Source of the DNA: Archangium gephyra
Lineage (GTDB): Bacteria; Myxococcota; Myxococcia; Myxococcales; Myxococcaceae
DNA length: 64,000 nt
Assembly (NCBI RefSeq): GCF_001027285.1
Contig: NZ_CP011509.1
Location: forward strand, 9,696,501 to 9,760,500
Reading direction: 5' to 3'
The translations under genes and the position numbers were made by a program. A model generated the notes under the pieces. That model saw only the letters and a list, made by a program, of their open reading frames with translations, was not told the origin of the DNA and ran no database searches. How positions within the stretch are numbered: position 1 is the stretch's first letter; each line of letters starts with the position of its first letter. Shown here in pieces: positions 34,675 through 43,084 of this stretch.

Positions 34675-35643
34675 ATGCCCCAGCAACGCATCCTGCTCAC
34701 CCTGCTCGTGCTGCTATGCCAGCTCAACCCTGTGTTCGCGGCCACGCCGTCGAAGACGGAGAAGCAGCGCATCACCGCGGCCTCGGGCGTCAAGATGCGG
34801 GCCACGCCCCGCCCTGACGGGCAGGAGGTGACCCGGCTCTTCATCGGCACGGAGTTGCGCGAGCTCGAGCGCTCCGAGAAGCAGGAGACGGTGGGAGGCA
34901 AGACGGACTCCTGGTACCGGGTCGCCACGCCCGAGGGACAGGAAGGCTGGGTGTTCGGTGCATTCGTCCTGCCCTTGGAGCCGGAGCGCCGCGTGCAGAC
35001 CCTCCTCGACATCGCCGGGCAGCGCATGGCGGACGAGAAGGCGCCTTTCGTGGACCGGGCGGACCTGGCCAACTTCCTGAAGGGCGCGGTGGAGAAGGCA
35101 CTCGACAAGGCGAGTGCAGCGAAGTTGGAGCTGGCACGTTGGCGCGCGGTGAGGTGGGCCCTGGGCGCCATCACGTCGCAGGAGGTGCCAGAAAAGACGT
35201 ACGAGCCTTGGGTGAAGCGCCAGGGAGAGGTGCTGGTGTACAGCGAGCCGGCCGCGGAGTGGATGGTGGATGCCCAGGTCCTTTGGAAGCTCGAGGAGAA
35301 GTACCGGGGCCTCCCCGAGGCCGAGGCGTTCGCCTGGGAAGCCACGACGACGCCCCGCCCTGGCGAGTGCGAGGGCTATGTGCCGTGCTACCTGGCCCTG
35401 GTCACCGACGCGGAGGGCGAGTACCTGAAGCGCTATCCCATCGGCCCCCATGCGGAGAAGGCCCTGGAGGCGGTGGAGCAGGTGCTGGGAACGGACGGCC
35501 TCGACGAGCTCGATCAGGACGGCCGTGCCGAGCTCCGCAAGGGACTGAGCAGCCTGGAGACGGCGCTCGGCAAGGTGAAGCCCGCGCGGAAGAAGAAGGT
35601 GATGGAGAAGCTCCAGGCCCTGCGAAAGGCCGCGAGCCGCTGA
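34675..35643 (+). CDS. Exported protein with bacterial SH3-like domain
   Basis: A 322-residue protein with a signal peptide (~1-23, ending VFAAT). Residues ~30-100 form a bacterial SH3 (SH3_3/YgiM-like) domain: ITAASGVKMRATPRPDGQEV, then WYRVATPEGQEGWVFGAFV. Such domains often bind peptidoglycan. The remaining ~220 residues are helical and charged, without a known motif, and include a Cys pair (GECEGYVPC). It is followed after only 54 bp by the large CHAT-domain gene in the same direction, so the two may be one transcript. The functional relation is unknown. Confidence 0.78.
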   Translation: MPQQRILLTLLVLLCQLNPVFAATPSKTEKQRITAASGVKMRATPRPDGQEVTRLFIGTELRELERSEKQETVGGKTDSWYRVATPEGQEGWVFGAFVLPLEPERRVQTLLDIAGQRMADEKAPFVDRADLANFLKGAVEKALDKASAAKLELARWRAVRWALGAITSQEVPEKTYEPWVKRQGEVLVYSEPAAEWMVDAQVLWKLEEKYRGLPEAEAFAWEATTTPRPGECEGYVPCYLALVTDAEGEYLKRYPIGPHAEKALEAVEQVLGTDGLDELDQDGRAELRKGLSSLETALGKVKPARKKKVMEKLQALRKAASR

Positions 35644-35697
35644 CGACGGCCTCAAGCCTGTACGAAGTGCCTGACACCTTTTGCCTGGAGGGGGTGG

Positions 35698-38600
35698 ATG
35701 TCGCGACGGCAAGGAAACTTCGAGCCACAAGAAGCACAACTCGCACTTCGCGAGTTACTCCAGGCCCGCCACATCAGGGACATCGCGCGGTTGGTGAAAC
35801 AGCACCCCGTGCTGCGCGATGCACTCTTCCTTTCCGACCTGCACCAGTGGCTTGGAGCAGCATCCCTCCGCGACCGCAGCATTGCGCTATTGCTCTTCCG
35901 GTATCTGGAGCAGGAGGCGTACCTGATCCACGCCCGGGAATCGCGCTCCCGGGGCACGAGCGCCGTCGACAAAGTTCCTCCCTACATACCCGAATACTTC
36001 TCGAGCATCATCCAACTGCTCGGGGACCGTCTGCCGCGACCTCGAAAGCAGCCGCTCGACCCGGCATCAGAGGCCGTGAGCATCGAAACGGAGCTCTCGA
36101 AGCTGCTCGGTTCGCCCGTATCGCTTCCTCCCTATCAGCCAACCCCAGGAAGCCGTTGGGCCATGCTCTTGGTCCGGTGTCATGGATGCCGGGCGCGAAG
36201 GATATCCGTCCGGCCGCTGTACGTTGATCTCAGCGTCGTGCCCGAGATGCGGACCCTGCTCTCGCAGGGGAGATTGAATGGCACACGGTGCCCGACATGT
36301 GGGATTGAGGTAAGCCATGCCGTCCGCCCATGGCTTGCCGAGCGACCGTGGCCTGGAGATCAACTGGCGTTTCTCGCGAGCATCTGGCGCGTCGCTCCCA
36401 AGCAATATGTCTACCAGCCCAGCATCTGGATGAGGATCACTCCGAGCATGTCCGTGGTGCTGGAGTCACGAGCATTCCAGCTCATGTCCGAGCTTGGGGT
36501 CATGAATGAGCCCCCTCTCGATCGATGCAATATGGTGGCCTTTACCTACTCTCACAAGGAATTGATTTCGAGGCTAACACCATCTGAATCCAGTGATCTT
36601 CATCCGGAACTCGAGTTATTCGCCGATGCGCTCTGTTTCAGATGGGAAAAGGGTCTACTGCTCGGCCTCCCGGACGCGGAGGAGGCCATCCGAGAAGTCG
36701 TGGAACAGTACGGTAGGGATTGGCCTCTCGTCTGGCTATCGTACACCCTCAGTCCTGAGGGACGTCCGCTGCGTCCTGTAGTGCTGGCGTTGATGAGCGA
36801 GCAACTCGGAAAACTCCGGAGAGAAAACTCCGCGACCCGCGCGATGCTTGCCATCCAGACAGCGATGATGCTCCTGTCGGCCCAAAGGCCAGGGCAATCG
36901 GAAGCCGCGTTCTCGCGAGCTGAGGAATGGCTCGCGAAGCTCTCCAGCTCGGATCCTCTCCAAAAGGTGGTGGCCCAGCGCTTGGCCCTCGGACGCTCCG
37001 ACTTGCTGAAAGCGCAGGGTCGGCATGAAGCGGCTGCGGCGTTACGCCGCGAGAACTTCGTCACGGGCTCTCCGGATGATCCTTCTTGGGAGGGAAGGGC
37101 TTCCCATTGGGTCAAGCAATCCATTGAGGCGCTCGATCTGCACCATGCAGGAAATAGGGTTGGATCGCTGGAGGCATTCGTGGAGTGCATCCTTCACATG
37201 AATCAACTCCTATCCGAGGCCATCTCCTGTCCAGAACTACCCCAAGCGGCCGTTGTCCTCGTACTCTCTACCTTCAGCGGAACGCTCGCGAACTGCGCGG
37301 CGGTGCTCATCGCGGCGGATAAGGAATGGAGCGCCGTGGCTGAATCCGACATGGAGAGCCGTCTTTCGCGCTGCGTCGCCTCTCTCCTGAAATACGCGCG
37401 ACAGCTCCCCTCCTGGGAGGGAGAACTGGATTGGACCGAGGATGCATCACTTCAACGAAAGCTGGCCGCAGCCAGGCTCCTGTTTGGGGCTCTCGAACTC
37501 AGCGTCTCGCTCAACGAGTGGAGATTCTCCGCAGTCCAGGCAGGTCACCTGACACGCCTTCTCCTCGACGGACTGCGGCTCACAGCGACAGCCGAGCAAC
37601 ATGCCTGGCGTTGGCTCAAGTTCGCCCATGACGCAGGCGCACAGATTGAGCTCGGCTGGGCAGAGCTCTATCTCGCCAGGATCGATCTGGGACGCGGGAA
37701 TGGCGCTGGTGCGCTGGACCACCTCGAAGCGGCCGCCCGCTACGAACTGCGTGAGCTGGCCAGCCGTGGCCATGATGAAACCTCCGTGCCTTTCGGGCGC
37801 GACATTCTCGAACTGACCTTCGAGAGTATCGAAGCCGGCGCGGATGCGAGCCGGGCTGTCATCCTCGCGGAGAGTCTGAAGGCCGCCCGAACCGCCCTTG
37901 ATGTGGAGTCAGGGCCGCTCGGCCGCCGGGGCAAGCCGCTTGAGTCCATCCAGACGCGGTTGGAGCAACTCTCACGAGAACGGGAAGGCTTGCGCTCGCA
38001 ACTCCCCCACCAGGACCCCCCGGAACGCGAGCAGGATGAAGCCCAGCTACTGCGGGTCGAGCGCGAGATTGCGCGCCTCCAAGAGGCGCTCGCGCTTCGA
38101 GACCCTGCATACATGCGTCGTTGCGAGAGCCTCGACCTCCATCTCTCTACTCCCGAAGGCATCCGAAACCGGCTGCGCGCACTGGGCCCGGGAGCGACCT
38201 ACCTCGGGTTGCTCGTGGTTCCATCGGGCCTCTGGACCTATGCGTTCTGGGACTCCGGTTGCAGCGTGGCATGTGTCTCCTGGGTGGAGCTTGAGGAAGA
38301 TCTCAAGGCCCTCGATGGGCTGAACGACTGGACCGAGCACCAGGACACGCCCCCCGAAGCACTCCGCAGCCTTTCCGAGAAACTCATTTCTCCCCATGCG
38401 GCGCGCCTGCGCGACATGTCCCCTTCTGATCGGCTCATCCTCTCACCGACACAGGGATTCTTCCATGTCCCGTTCGGGATGTTGCCGTTCGAGGGGAAAG
38501 AGCTCGCGCGCCTGGCCGTGATTTCGTACGTACAGGGCGCCGGTCTTTTCGAGTCGTGTTTCGAGCGCCGACCCTCCGCTCCCCGCTCCGTGCTCTGCAT

Positions 38601-39210
38601 CGGCATGCACCATCGTAGGGGTTCATCGAATACGCTGCCGTTCGCCCGGGATGAGGTCAAGCAGCTCGAGCACCTCCTACGCGAGGCAGGGCTCCGCACC
38701 TGCACCTTGCTGGACGAGGAAGCCACCGTTCCAGCAGTCCTCGCCCGGAGCGCCGAGCACGACGTGCTCCACTTCGCTTGTCACGGGTATTGGTTGACCG
38801 ACAAGATCATCCGCCGTCCGTACCTTGAGCTGGAAATGACCCTTGAGGGGGACAGCGGAGAACTGACCGACTGGCGCATCATGGGTGAACTCCTGCTCCG
38901 TCCAGGAACGCTGGTCAATCTCTCCGCGTGCAAGAGCGCGCTCCAGATCGAAAGTGGCGCCGAGGTCCGAGATGGACTCGTGCCGGCCTTCCTGCTGGCC
39001 AAAGCAGGTGGGGTTCTCGCCACGTTGTGGCGCGTAGAGGACGCCTGCACCCTGGAATTCCAGGCCGAATTCTATCGGCGGCTGATTTCCGGAGAGGCGC
39101 CTGCGGACGCCCTCGCCTCCACCGTACGGGCTTGCATGGATGGGGCGCTGGGACCTCGGTTGGCCAACCCATCGCTCTGGGCCGCCTTCGTTTTTTATGG
39201 CGTAGGGTGA
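35698..39210 (+). CDS. CHAT-domain (caspase-like) protein with N-terminal CpXC zinc ribbon
   Basis: A 1170-residue protein from the ATG at 35698, with GGAGGGGG upstream. The N-terminus (~155-215) has a zinc ribbon of the CpXC kind: LLVRCHGCRARR, later NGTRCPTCGIEV with the typical PEMRTLLSQGRLNG between. The middle (about 350-800) is alpha-helical, TPR-like, with a coiled coil at ~745-800. The C-terminal CHAT protease domain (~830-1170) has the catalytic His in VLHFACHGYW (~1028) and the catalytic Cys in LVNLSACKSAL (~1076), so the dyad is intact. There is no signal peptide or membrane helix. CHAT proteins include separase-related proteases and defence effectors such as TPR-CHAT/Csx29. The substrate here is unknown. 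The DNA appears less GC-rich and less strict in third-position GC than its neighbours, which hints at foreign origin. Confidence 0.88.
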   Translation: MSRRQGNFEPQEAQLALRELLQARHIRDIARLVKQHPVLRDALFLSDLHQWLGAASLRDRSIALLLFRYLEQEAYLIHARESRSRGTSAVDKVPPYIPEYFSSIIQLLGDRLPRPRKQPLDPASEAVSIETELSKLLGSPVSLPPYQPTPGSRWAMLLVRCHGCRARRISVRPLYVDLSVVPEMRTLLSQGRLNGTRCPTCGIEVSHAVRPWLAERPWPGDQLAFLASIWRVAPKQYVYQPSIWMRITPSMSVVLESRAFQLMSELGVMNEPPLDRCNMVAFTYSHKELISRLTPSESSDLHPELELFADALCFRWEKGLLLGLPDAEEAIREVVEQYGRDWPLVWLSYTLSPEGRPLRPVVLALMSEQLGKLRRENSATRAMLAIQTAMMLLSAQRPGQSEAAFSRAEEWLAKLSSSDPLQKVVAQRLALGRSDLLKAQGRHEAAAALRRENFVTGSPDDPSWEGRASHWVKQSIEALDLHHAGNRVGSLEAFVECILHMNQLLSEAISCPELPQAAVVLVLSTFSGTLANCAAVLIAADKEWSAVAESDMESRLSRCVASLLKYARQLPSWEGELDWTEDASLQRKLAAARLLFGALELSVSLNEWRFSAVQAGHLTRLLLDGLRLTATAEQHAWRWLKFAHDAGAQIELGWAELYLARIDLGRGNGAGALDHLEAAARYELRELASRGHDETSVPFGRDILELTFESIEAGADASRAVILAESLKAARTALDVESGPLGRRGKPLESIQTRLEQLSREREGLRSQLPHQDPPEREQDEAQLLRVEREIARLQEALALRDPAYMRRCESLDLHLSTPEGIRNRLRALGPGATYLGLLVVPSGLWTYAFWDSGCSVACVSWVELEEDLKALDGLNDWTEHQDTPPEALRSLSEKLISPHAARLRDMSPSDRLILSPTQGFFHVPFGMLPFEGKELARLAVISYVQGAGLFESCFERRPSAPRSVLCIGMHHRRGSSNTLPFARDEVKQLEHLLREAGLRTCTLLDEEATVPAVLARSAEHDVLHFACHGYWLTDKIIRRPYLELEMTLEGDSGELTDWRIMGELLLRPGTLVNLSACKSALQIESGAEVRDGLVPAFLLAKAGGVLATLWRVEDACTLEFQAEFYRRLISGEAPADALASTVRACMDGALGPRLANPSLWAAFVFYGVG

Positions 39211-39215
39211 GGTTC

Positions 39216-39238
39216 GGCGGGCGTTACATCCGCCCGCC
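39216..39238. terminator. Hairpin between convergent CHAT and glyS genes
   Basis: A perfect 8-bp stem GGCGGGCG (39216-39223) / CGCCCGCC (39231-39238) with a 7-nt loop sits 5 bp after the CHAT stop codon and 24 bp before the end of glyS. It is probably bidirectional. There is no strong T-tract. Confidence 0.5.
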
Positions 39239-39262
39239 CCGGCCCAAAAACGCCCCGCCATC

Positions 39263-40885
39263 TCAGGCGCCGGACTGCATCTTCTCTCGCAGGTACGTCT
39301 CGAGCTCGGAGATGGCGACGCGCTCCTGCGCCATGCTGTCACGGTGGCGCACGGTGACCGTGTTCTTGAGCGCCGTGTCCTGGCCCTCGCCGAGCGTGTC
39401 GAAGTCGACCGTGATGCAGAACGGCGTGCCGATCTCATCCTGGCGCCGGTAGAGCTTTCCGATCGCGCCGGTGTCGTCGTAGACGACGCGCATCGAGCCC
39501 GTCGACTGGAGCTTCCTCCGGATGCCCTTCGCGGTGCTGACGATCTCCGGGTTGTTCTTCTTGAGCGGAAGCACCGCCACCTTGATGGGCGCCAGGTGCG
39601 GCTTGAAGTGCAGCACCGTCCGGTAGAACTCATCCACCACCGGATCCACCTGGCCGCGCAGCTTCTTGGCCACCTCGATGCTCTCCGCGCCGGGCATCGA
39701 CAGCAGCCCCGCGATGGACGGCAGCCGCTCGCCCACCGCCTGGGCGATCCGCTCACCCTCGGCGAGGAGCGCCTCCTTGGCCTGGGCCGGAATCTTCTCG
39801 TTGCGGCTCACCGACTTGAGGAACGTGGCGAGCGCCTCCTCCACCGGCTTCAGGCGCTCCGCCGGGGCGGGCTTCACCTGCTCCTCCGCGTAGGCCTCGC
39901 TCAGGAGCGCGAGCACCCCGCGGTCCACGCCAGCCGACGGCTCGATGACGAAGGGCACCACGTGCTGCTTCGTCTCGGGGTCGAAGTACGTGAGCTTGTC
40001 CGTGCTGTGCGAATTGGGGCTGACGCGCGCCTTCAACCCCAGCGCGCCCTGGTCCTTGCTGTGCGAGCCCAGGTCATAGTCGGTACGGTTGGCGATGCCC
40101 TCCAGCTCTTCCAGTCCGTGCGGGAAGCGGTAGAGCAGGTCCACCGTCGCCTTGGCGTAGTGGGCCAGCTCCTCGGGCTTCTGGTGGTACGGCTCGAGGT
40201 TCTGCCGGGACAGGCCCACCGACAGCCACCAGTTGATCCGATCCTCCACCCACTTCTTGTGCCACGCCTCGTCCTCGCCCGGGCGGACGAAGAACTCGAT
40301 CTCCATCTGCTCGAACTCGCGCACCCGGAAGATGAAGTTGCGCGGGGTGATCTCGTTGCGGAACGCCTTGCCGATCTGCGCGATGCCGAACGGGAGCTTG
40401 CGCGACGTGGAGTCGAGCACGTGCTTGAAGTTGACGAAGATGCCCTGTGCCGTCTCGGGCCGCAGGTACGAGAACGACTCGGGGTCCGGCACCGGTCCGA
40501 TCTGCGTCTTGAACATCAGGTTGAATGGACGCGGCTCGGTGAGCTCCGTGGACGCGCAGTTCGGGCACTTGCCGGAGATCTGATCCGCACGCCACCGCAT
40601 CTTGCAGTTCTTACAGTCGACCATCGGGTCCACGAAGGTCTCTTCGTGGCCGGAGTAGCGCCAGGTCAGCTTGTTCATGAGGATCGCCGCGTCGATCCCC
40701 TCCATGTCCTCGCGTTCCCAGACATTGGCGCGCCACCACGCGAGCTTGAGGTTGTTCTTCAGCTCGACGCCGAGCGGACCATAGTCATAGGTGCCCTGAA
40801 GGCCGCCGTAGACCGCCGAGCCAGGAAAGATGAATCCCCGGCGCTTACACAGGGAAACCAACTGCTCCATCGTCTGCGCGGCCAT
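39263..40885 (-). CDS. glyS: Glycyl-tRNA synthetase, homodimeric class II type
   Basis: Attaches glycine to tRNA(Gly). The 540-residue length and the sequence fit the alpha2 enzyme used by many bacteria, archaea and eukaryotes, not the alpha2beta2 type. Visible features are the N-terminal [20 protein letters not shown], a Cys4 zinc site ([13 protein letters not shown]; ~residue 95-120), motif 2 region [31 protein letters not shown], and the C-terminal anticodon-binding domain from ~430 ([12 protein letters not shown]). The ATG at 40885 gives the expected N-terminus. It is a housekeeping gene. The upstream oxidoreductase operon ends 84 bp away on the same strand. Confidence 0.95.
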   Translation of the reverse strand: MAAQTMEQLVSLCKRRGFIFPGSAVYGGLQGTYDYGPLGVELKNNLKLAWWRANVWEREDMEGIDAAILMNKLTWRYSGHEETFVDPMVDCKNCKMRWRADQISGKCPNCASTELTEPRPFNLMFKTQIGPVPDPESFSYLRPETAQGIFVNFKHVLDSTSRKLPFGIAQIGKAFRNEITPRNFIFRVREFEQMEIEFFVRPGEDEAWHKKWVEDRINWWLSVGLSRQNLEPYHQKPEELAHYAKATVDLLYRFPHGLEELEGIANRTDYDLGSHSKDQGALGLKARVSPNSHSTDKLTYFDPETKQHVVPFVIEPSAGVDRGVLALLSEAYAEEQVKPAPAERLKPVEEALATFLKSVSRNEKIPAQAKEALLAEGERIAQAVGERLPSIAGLLSMPGAESIEVAKKLRGQVDPVVDEFYRTVLHFKPHLAPIKVAVLPLKKNNPEIVSTAKGIRRKLQSTGSMRVVYDDTGAIGKLYRRQDEIGTPFCITVDFDTLGEGQDTALKNTVTVRHRDSMAQERVAISELETYLREKMQSGA

Positions 40886-40969
40886 CGGTGTATCGCTCCT
40901 TCACCTGCCAGATTGGCGAGGGGGGCACAGCCTACACCGGCTGGAAGGACGGACGTGCCAGAACACGGC

Positions 40970-42244
40970 TCACAGCATGTCCAACGACACCTTCCACAGC
41001 GCGCCGGTGCCCGCCTGGGCCCTCACGCCGTCGGGCTCCATCTCGAACTCCCCGAAATCGAGCACGTAGACATCTCCCCCATGCACGCGCACGTCGATGG
41101 GGCGGCGGAACGGCCCGATCTCGACCGCGTGCAGGGACCGATCCGACAGGTCGATCCGCGCCAGCGAGCGCCCCACCTTGGCTCCTCGCGGCGCCGTCAT
41201 CGGTTTCTCGTCACCGAACAGCGCCACCAGCACGTGCCCCGCCCAGCGGTGGGGCCCCGCCGGAATCACGTCCAACTTCGTCGCCGCCGCGTTCACCGCG
41301 AACTCGAGCAGGGGGCGCTCCGGCACGGGCAGCTCGGCATGGTTGGCGAGCACGAACTCCGGCCGGGGCCCACGCACCGGGCGGAACCGCTCGTCCGTCA
41401 CGGGTTGGCCAGCCACGAAGTCCGGCCAGCCGTACCACCTGCCCTCACGCACCTCGAAGAGGACGTCCGGCGCGTTCCCGATGGGGCGGCTGCCCCGGTC
41501 ATCCGCGCCCTGGTCCGTGGCCAGCAACCGTCCATCTGGCAGGAACAGCAGGCCATAGGCGTTGCGCAACCCCCACGCGACAAGCTCCAACCCCGAGCCA
41601 TCCAGGTTGCACCGCATCACCGACGCCGTGCACGGCACGCTCCCCTTCAGCCGCTGCCCGTCCCCAGGCACGGCGCCGAACGAGGAGAAGGCTCCCGTGC
41701 GCGCACGGTGTCCCTCGCCGCGCAGCGGATCCTCCGTCTCGAAGGCCTGACCGCGCAGCGCGATGTCCAACCCGGGGATGTCGTGGTTGTGTGGCAGGCG
41801 CTTGAGCCAGCCGAGCTCATAGGCATCCAGCCCGATGACGCCGCTGTTGGTCATCGCCCCCTGGCTGAAGTAGAGCTTCCCGTCCGGGCCCAGGACCGCC
41901 ATGTTCGTGTGGTAGTTGCCCAGGCCCGGCAACCCATCGAGCACCGTGGTGCGCTGGCCGTCCGGTGAGAGGCGGCTGATCCGCCCGGGAAAGCCTCCCT
42001 CGGAGAGGTAGAAGTTGCCCTCGTGGAAGAGCAGCCCGTTGAGCGGCTGGCGCAGGCCCTCGTCGCAGAGGGGAACGGCGCGGCCGTCCGGCTCGATGCG
42101 CAGGACACGCCCACCCGGCCGCCTTCCACCAAAGGGAAGCCCCGACTCGGTCACATGCGGCCGGCCCTGTGCGTCGAACGCCACACTCGTCGGGAAATCG
42201 AGCCCCTCCGCCACCAGCTTCATGCCTCGAGCCACACGACTCAT
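40970..42244 (-). CDS. Sorbosone/glucose dehydrogenase-like beta-propeller protein
   Basis: A 424-residue protein with the six-bladed propeller pattern of PQQ-dependent soluble sugar dehydrogenases: GLDFPTSVAFDAQGRPHVTE, NGLLFHEGNFYLSE, MAVLGPDGKLYFSQGAMTNS, WGLRNAYGLLFLPDGRLLAT with following DQGADDRGSRP, and a C-terminal RPIDVRVHGGDVYVLDFGEF. Proteins of this type oxidise aldoses or bind sugars, and many homologues lack proven activity. No signal peptide is seen, which is odd for a periplasmic fold. Its ATG overlaps the stop of the MntP-like gene (ATGA), so it is the last member of a coupled minus-strand operon. Confidence 0.8.
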   Translation of the reverse strand: MSRVARGMKLVAEGLDFPTSVAFDAQGRPHVTESGLPFGGRRPGGRVLRIEPDGRAVPLCDEGLRQPLNGLLFHEGNFYLSEGGFPGRISRLSPDGQRTTVLDGLPGLGNYHTNMAVLGPDGKLYFSQGAMTNSGVIGLDAYELGWLKRLPHNHDIPGLDIALRGQAFETEDPLRGEGHRARTGAFSSFGAVPGDGQRLKGSVPCTASVMRCNLDGSGLELVAWGLRNAYGLLFLPDGRLLATDQGADDRGSRPIGNAPDVLFEVREGRWYGWPDFVAGQPVTDERFRPVRGPRPEFVLANHAELPVPERPLLEFAVNAAATKLDVIPAGPHRWAGHVLVALFGDEKPMTAPRGAKVGRSLARIDLSDRSLHAVEIGPFRRPIDVRVHGGDVYVLDFGEFEMEPDGVRAQAGTGALWKVSLDML

Positions 42245-42780
42245 GTATCACTCCCCAGTAACCGCAAGACGGAAAGCACCAACAAGCCCATTCCCCCCAC
42301 GAGCTCCGCCCGCCCGGGAAGCCTCTGGCGAAGCCAGCCTCCGAAGAACAGCCCCAGCGCGCAGAGCGCCGTGCTCATCGCGCCAATCGCCAGCGCCGAC
42401 CACAGGACGGGATGGCCGAGTGCCCCCAACCCCACCCCCGCCAGGAGGTTGTCGATGGAGAGGGAGACGGGCAGGCCGAGCAGCGCGAAACCGCCTTCGG
42501 CGACCTGGGACGTGTCCCGCTCATGCCAGGACATGACGATGATGAGGAGGCCCGCCAGGGCCAGCACCGCCGAGCCGAACAGCTCGGTGAAGGGGCCCAG
42601 GAACTCCCCGAGCCTGCGCCCCAGCAGCATCCCCAACAAGGGCATCACCGTCTCACAAGCCCCAAAGGCCAGGGCGATGGCCCAACGGCGCCGCCTGCTC
42701 ACCTCGAGCATGCCGAGTGCCGCGCCCACCTGCAGGTTGTCGAGCCCCAAGACCAGGCCCAGCACCAGAATCGCGCTCAT
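42241..42780 (-). CDS. MntP/YtaF-like small multipass membrane protein (putative cation efflux)
   Basis: A 179-residue inner-membrane protein with about six hydrophobic helices in two similar halves: LVLGLDNLQVGAALG near the N-terminus and GLPVSLSIDNLLAGVGLGAL in the second half. The repeated Asp-Asn within the helices is the mark of the MntP family of manganese exporters. Metal specificity is not proven. It lies 39 bp after the 78-residue cytochrome-like gene and overlaps the start of the propeller gene by 4 bp. Confidence 0.8.
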   Translation of the reverse strand: MSAILVLGLVLGLDNLQVGAALGMLEVSRRRRWAIALAFGACETVMPLLGMLLGRRLGEFLGPFTELFGSAVLALAGLLIIVMSWHERDTSQVAEGGFALLGLPVSLSIDNLLAGVGLGALGHPVLWSALAIGAMSTALCALGLFFGGWLRQRLPGRAELVGGMGLLVLSVLRLLGSDT

Positions 42781-42819
42781 GCCTCCTCCCTGCCCTCGGT
42801 CTCCGCGTCCACCCCGCCG

Positions 42820-43056
42820 CTAGGGCTGGCAGCCCTCATCAATCCACTGACTGAAGAGCTGAATCTGTTCAGGCGTCAGCGGATCGAAGGGCGGTGGCGG
42901 CATCGGGCCGAATATGGCCGCGTTGGCGAGGCGGTTGTTGATGATCCTGGCGTTGGCCTTGACGTGCTCGTAGTTGGTCAGGTCGAAACGCCACATCATC
43001 TGGCCCCTGAACTGGTTGAAGATGGGCATGATGTCGTTGTTGAAGGATACAGCCAT
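42820..43056 (-). CDS. Small cytochrome-c-like protein lacking a haem-binding motif
   Basis: A 78-residue protein. The start AVSFNNDIMPIFNQF and the end PLTPEQIQLFSQWIDEGCQP closely follow the first and last helices of small class I c-type cytochrome domains (usual wording: VSFNKDILPIF..., then LT..EI..L..WID.GA). The CxxCH between them is absent, and the only Cys is near the C-terminus. The middle contains MWRFDLTNYEHVKANARIIN and a PMPPPPFD loop. There is no signal peptide. It lies 28 bp after the PQQ-like propeller gene in the same operon and may be a partner subunit (inference). Confidence 0.72.
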   Translation of the reverse strand: MAVSFNNDIMPIFNQFRGQMMWRFDLTNYEHVKANARIINNRLANAAIFGPMPPPPFDPLTPEQIQLFSQWIDEGCQP

Positions 43057-43084
43057 GACCGTTCTCCCCTGTCGTGTCTGGTAC

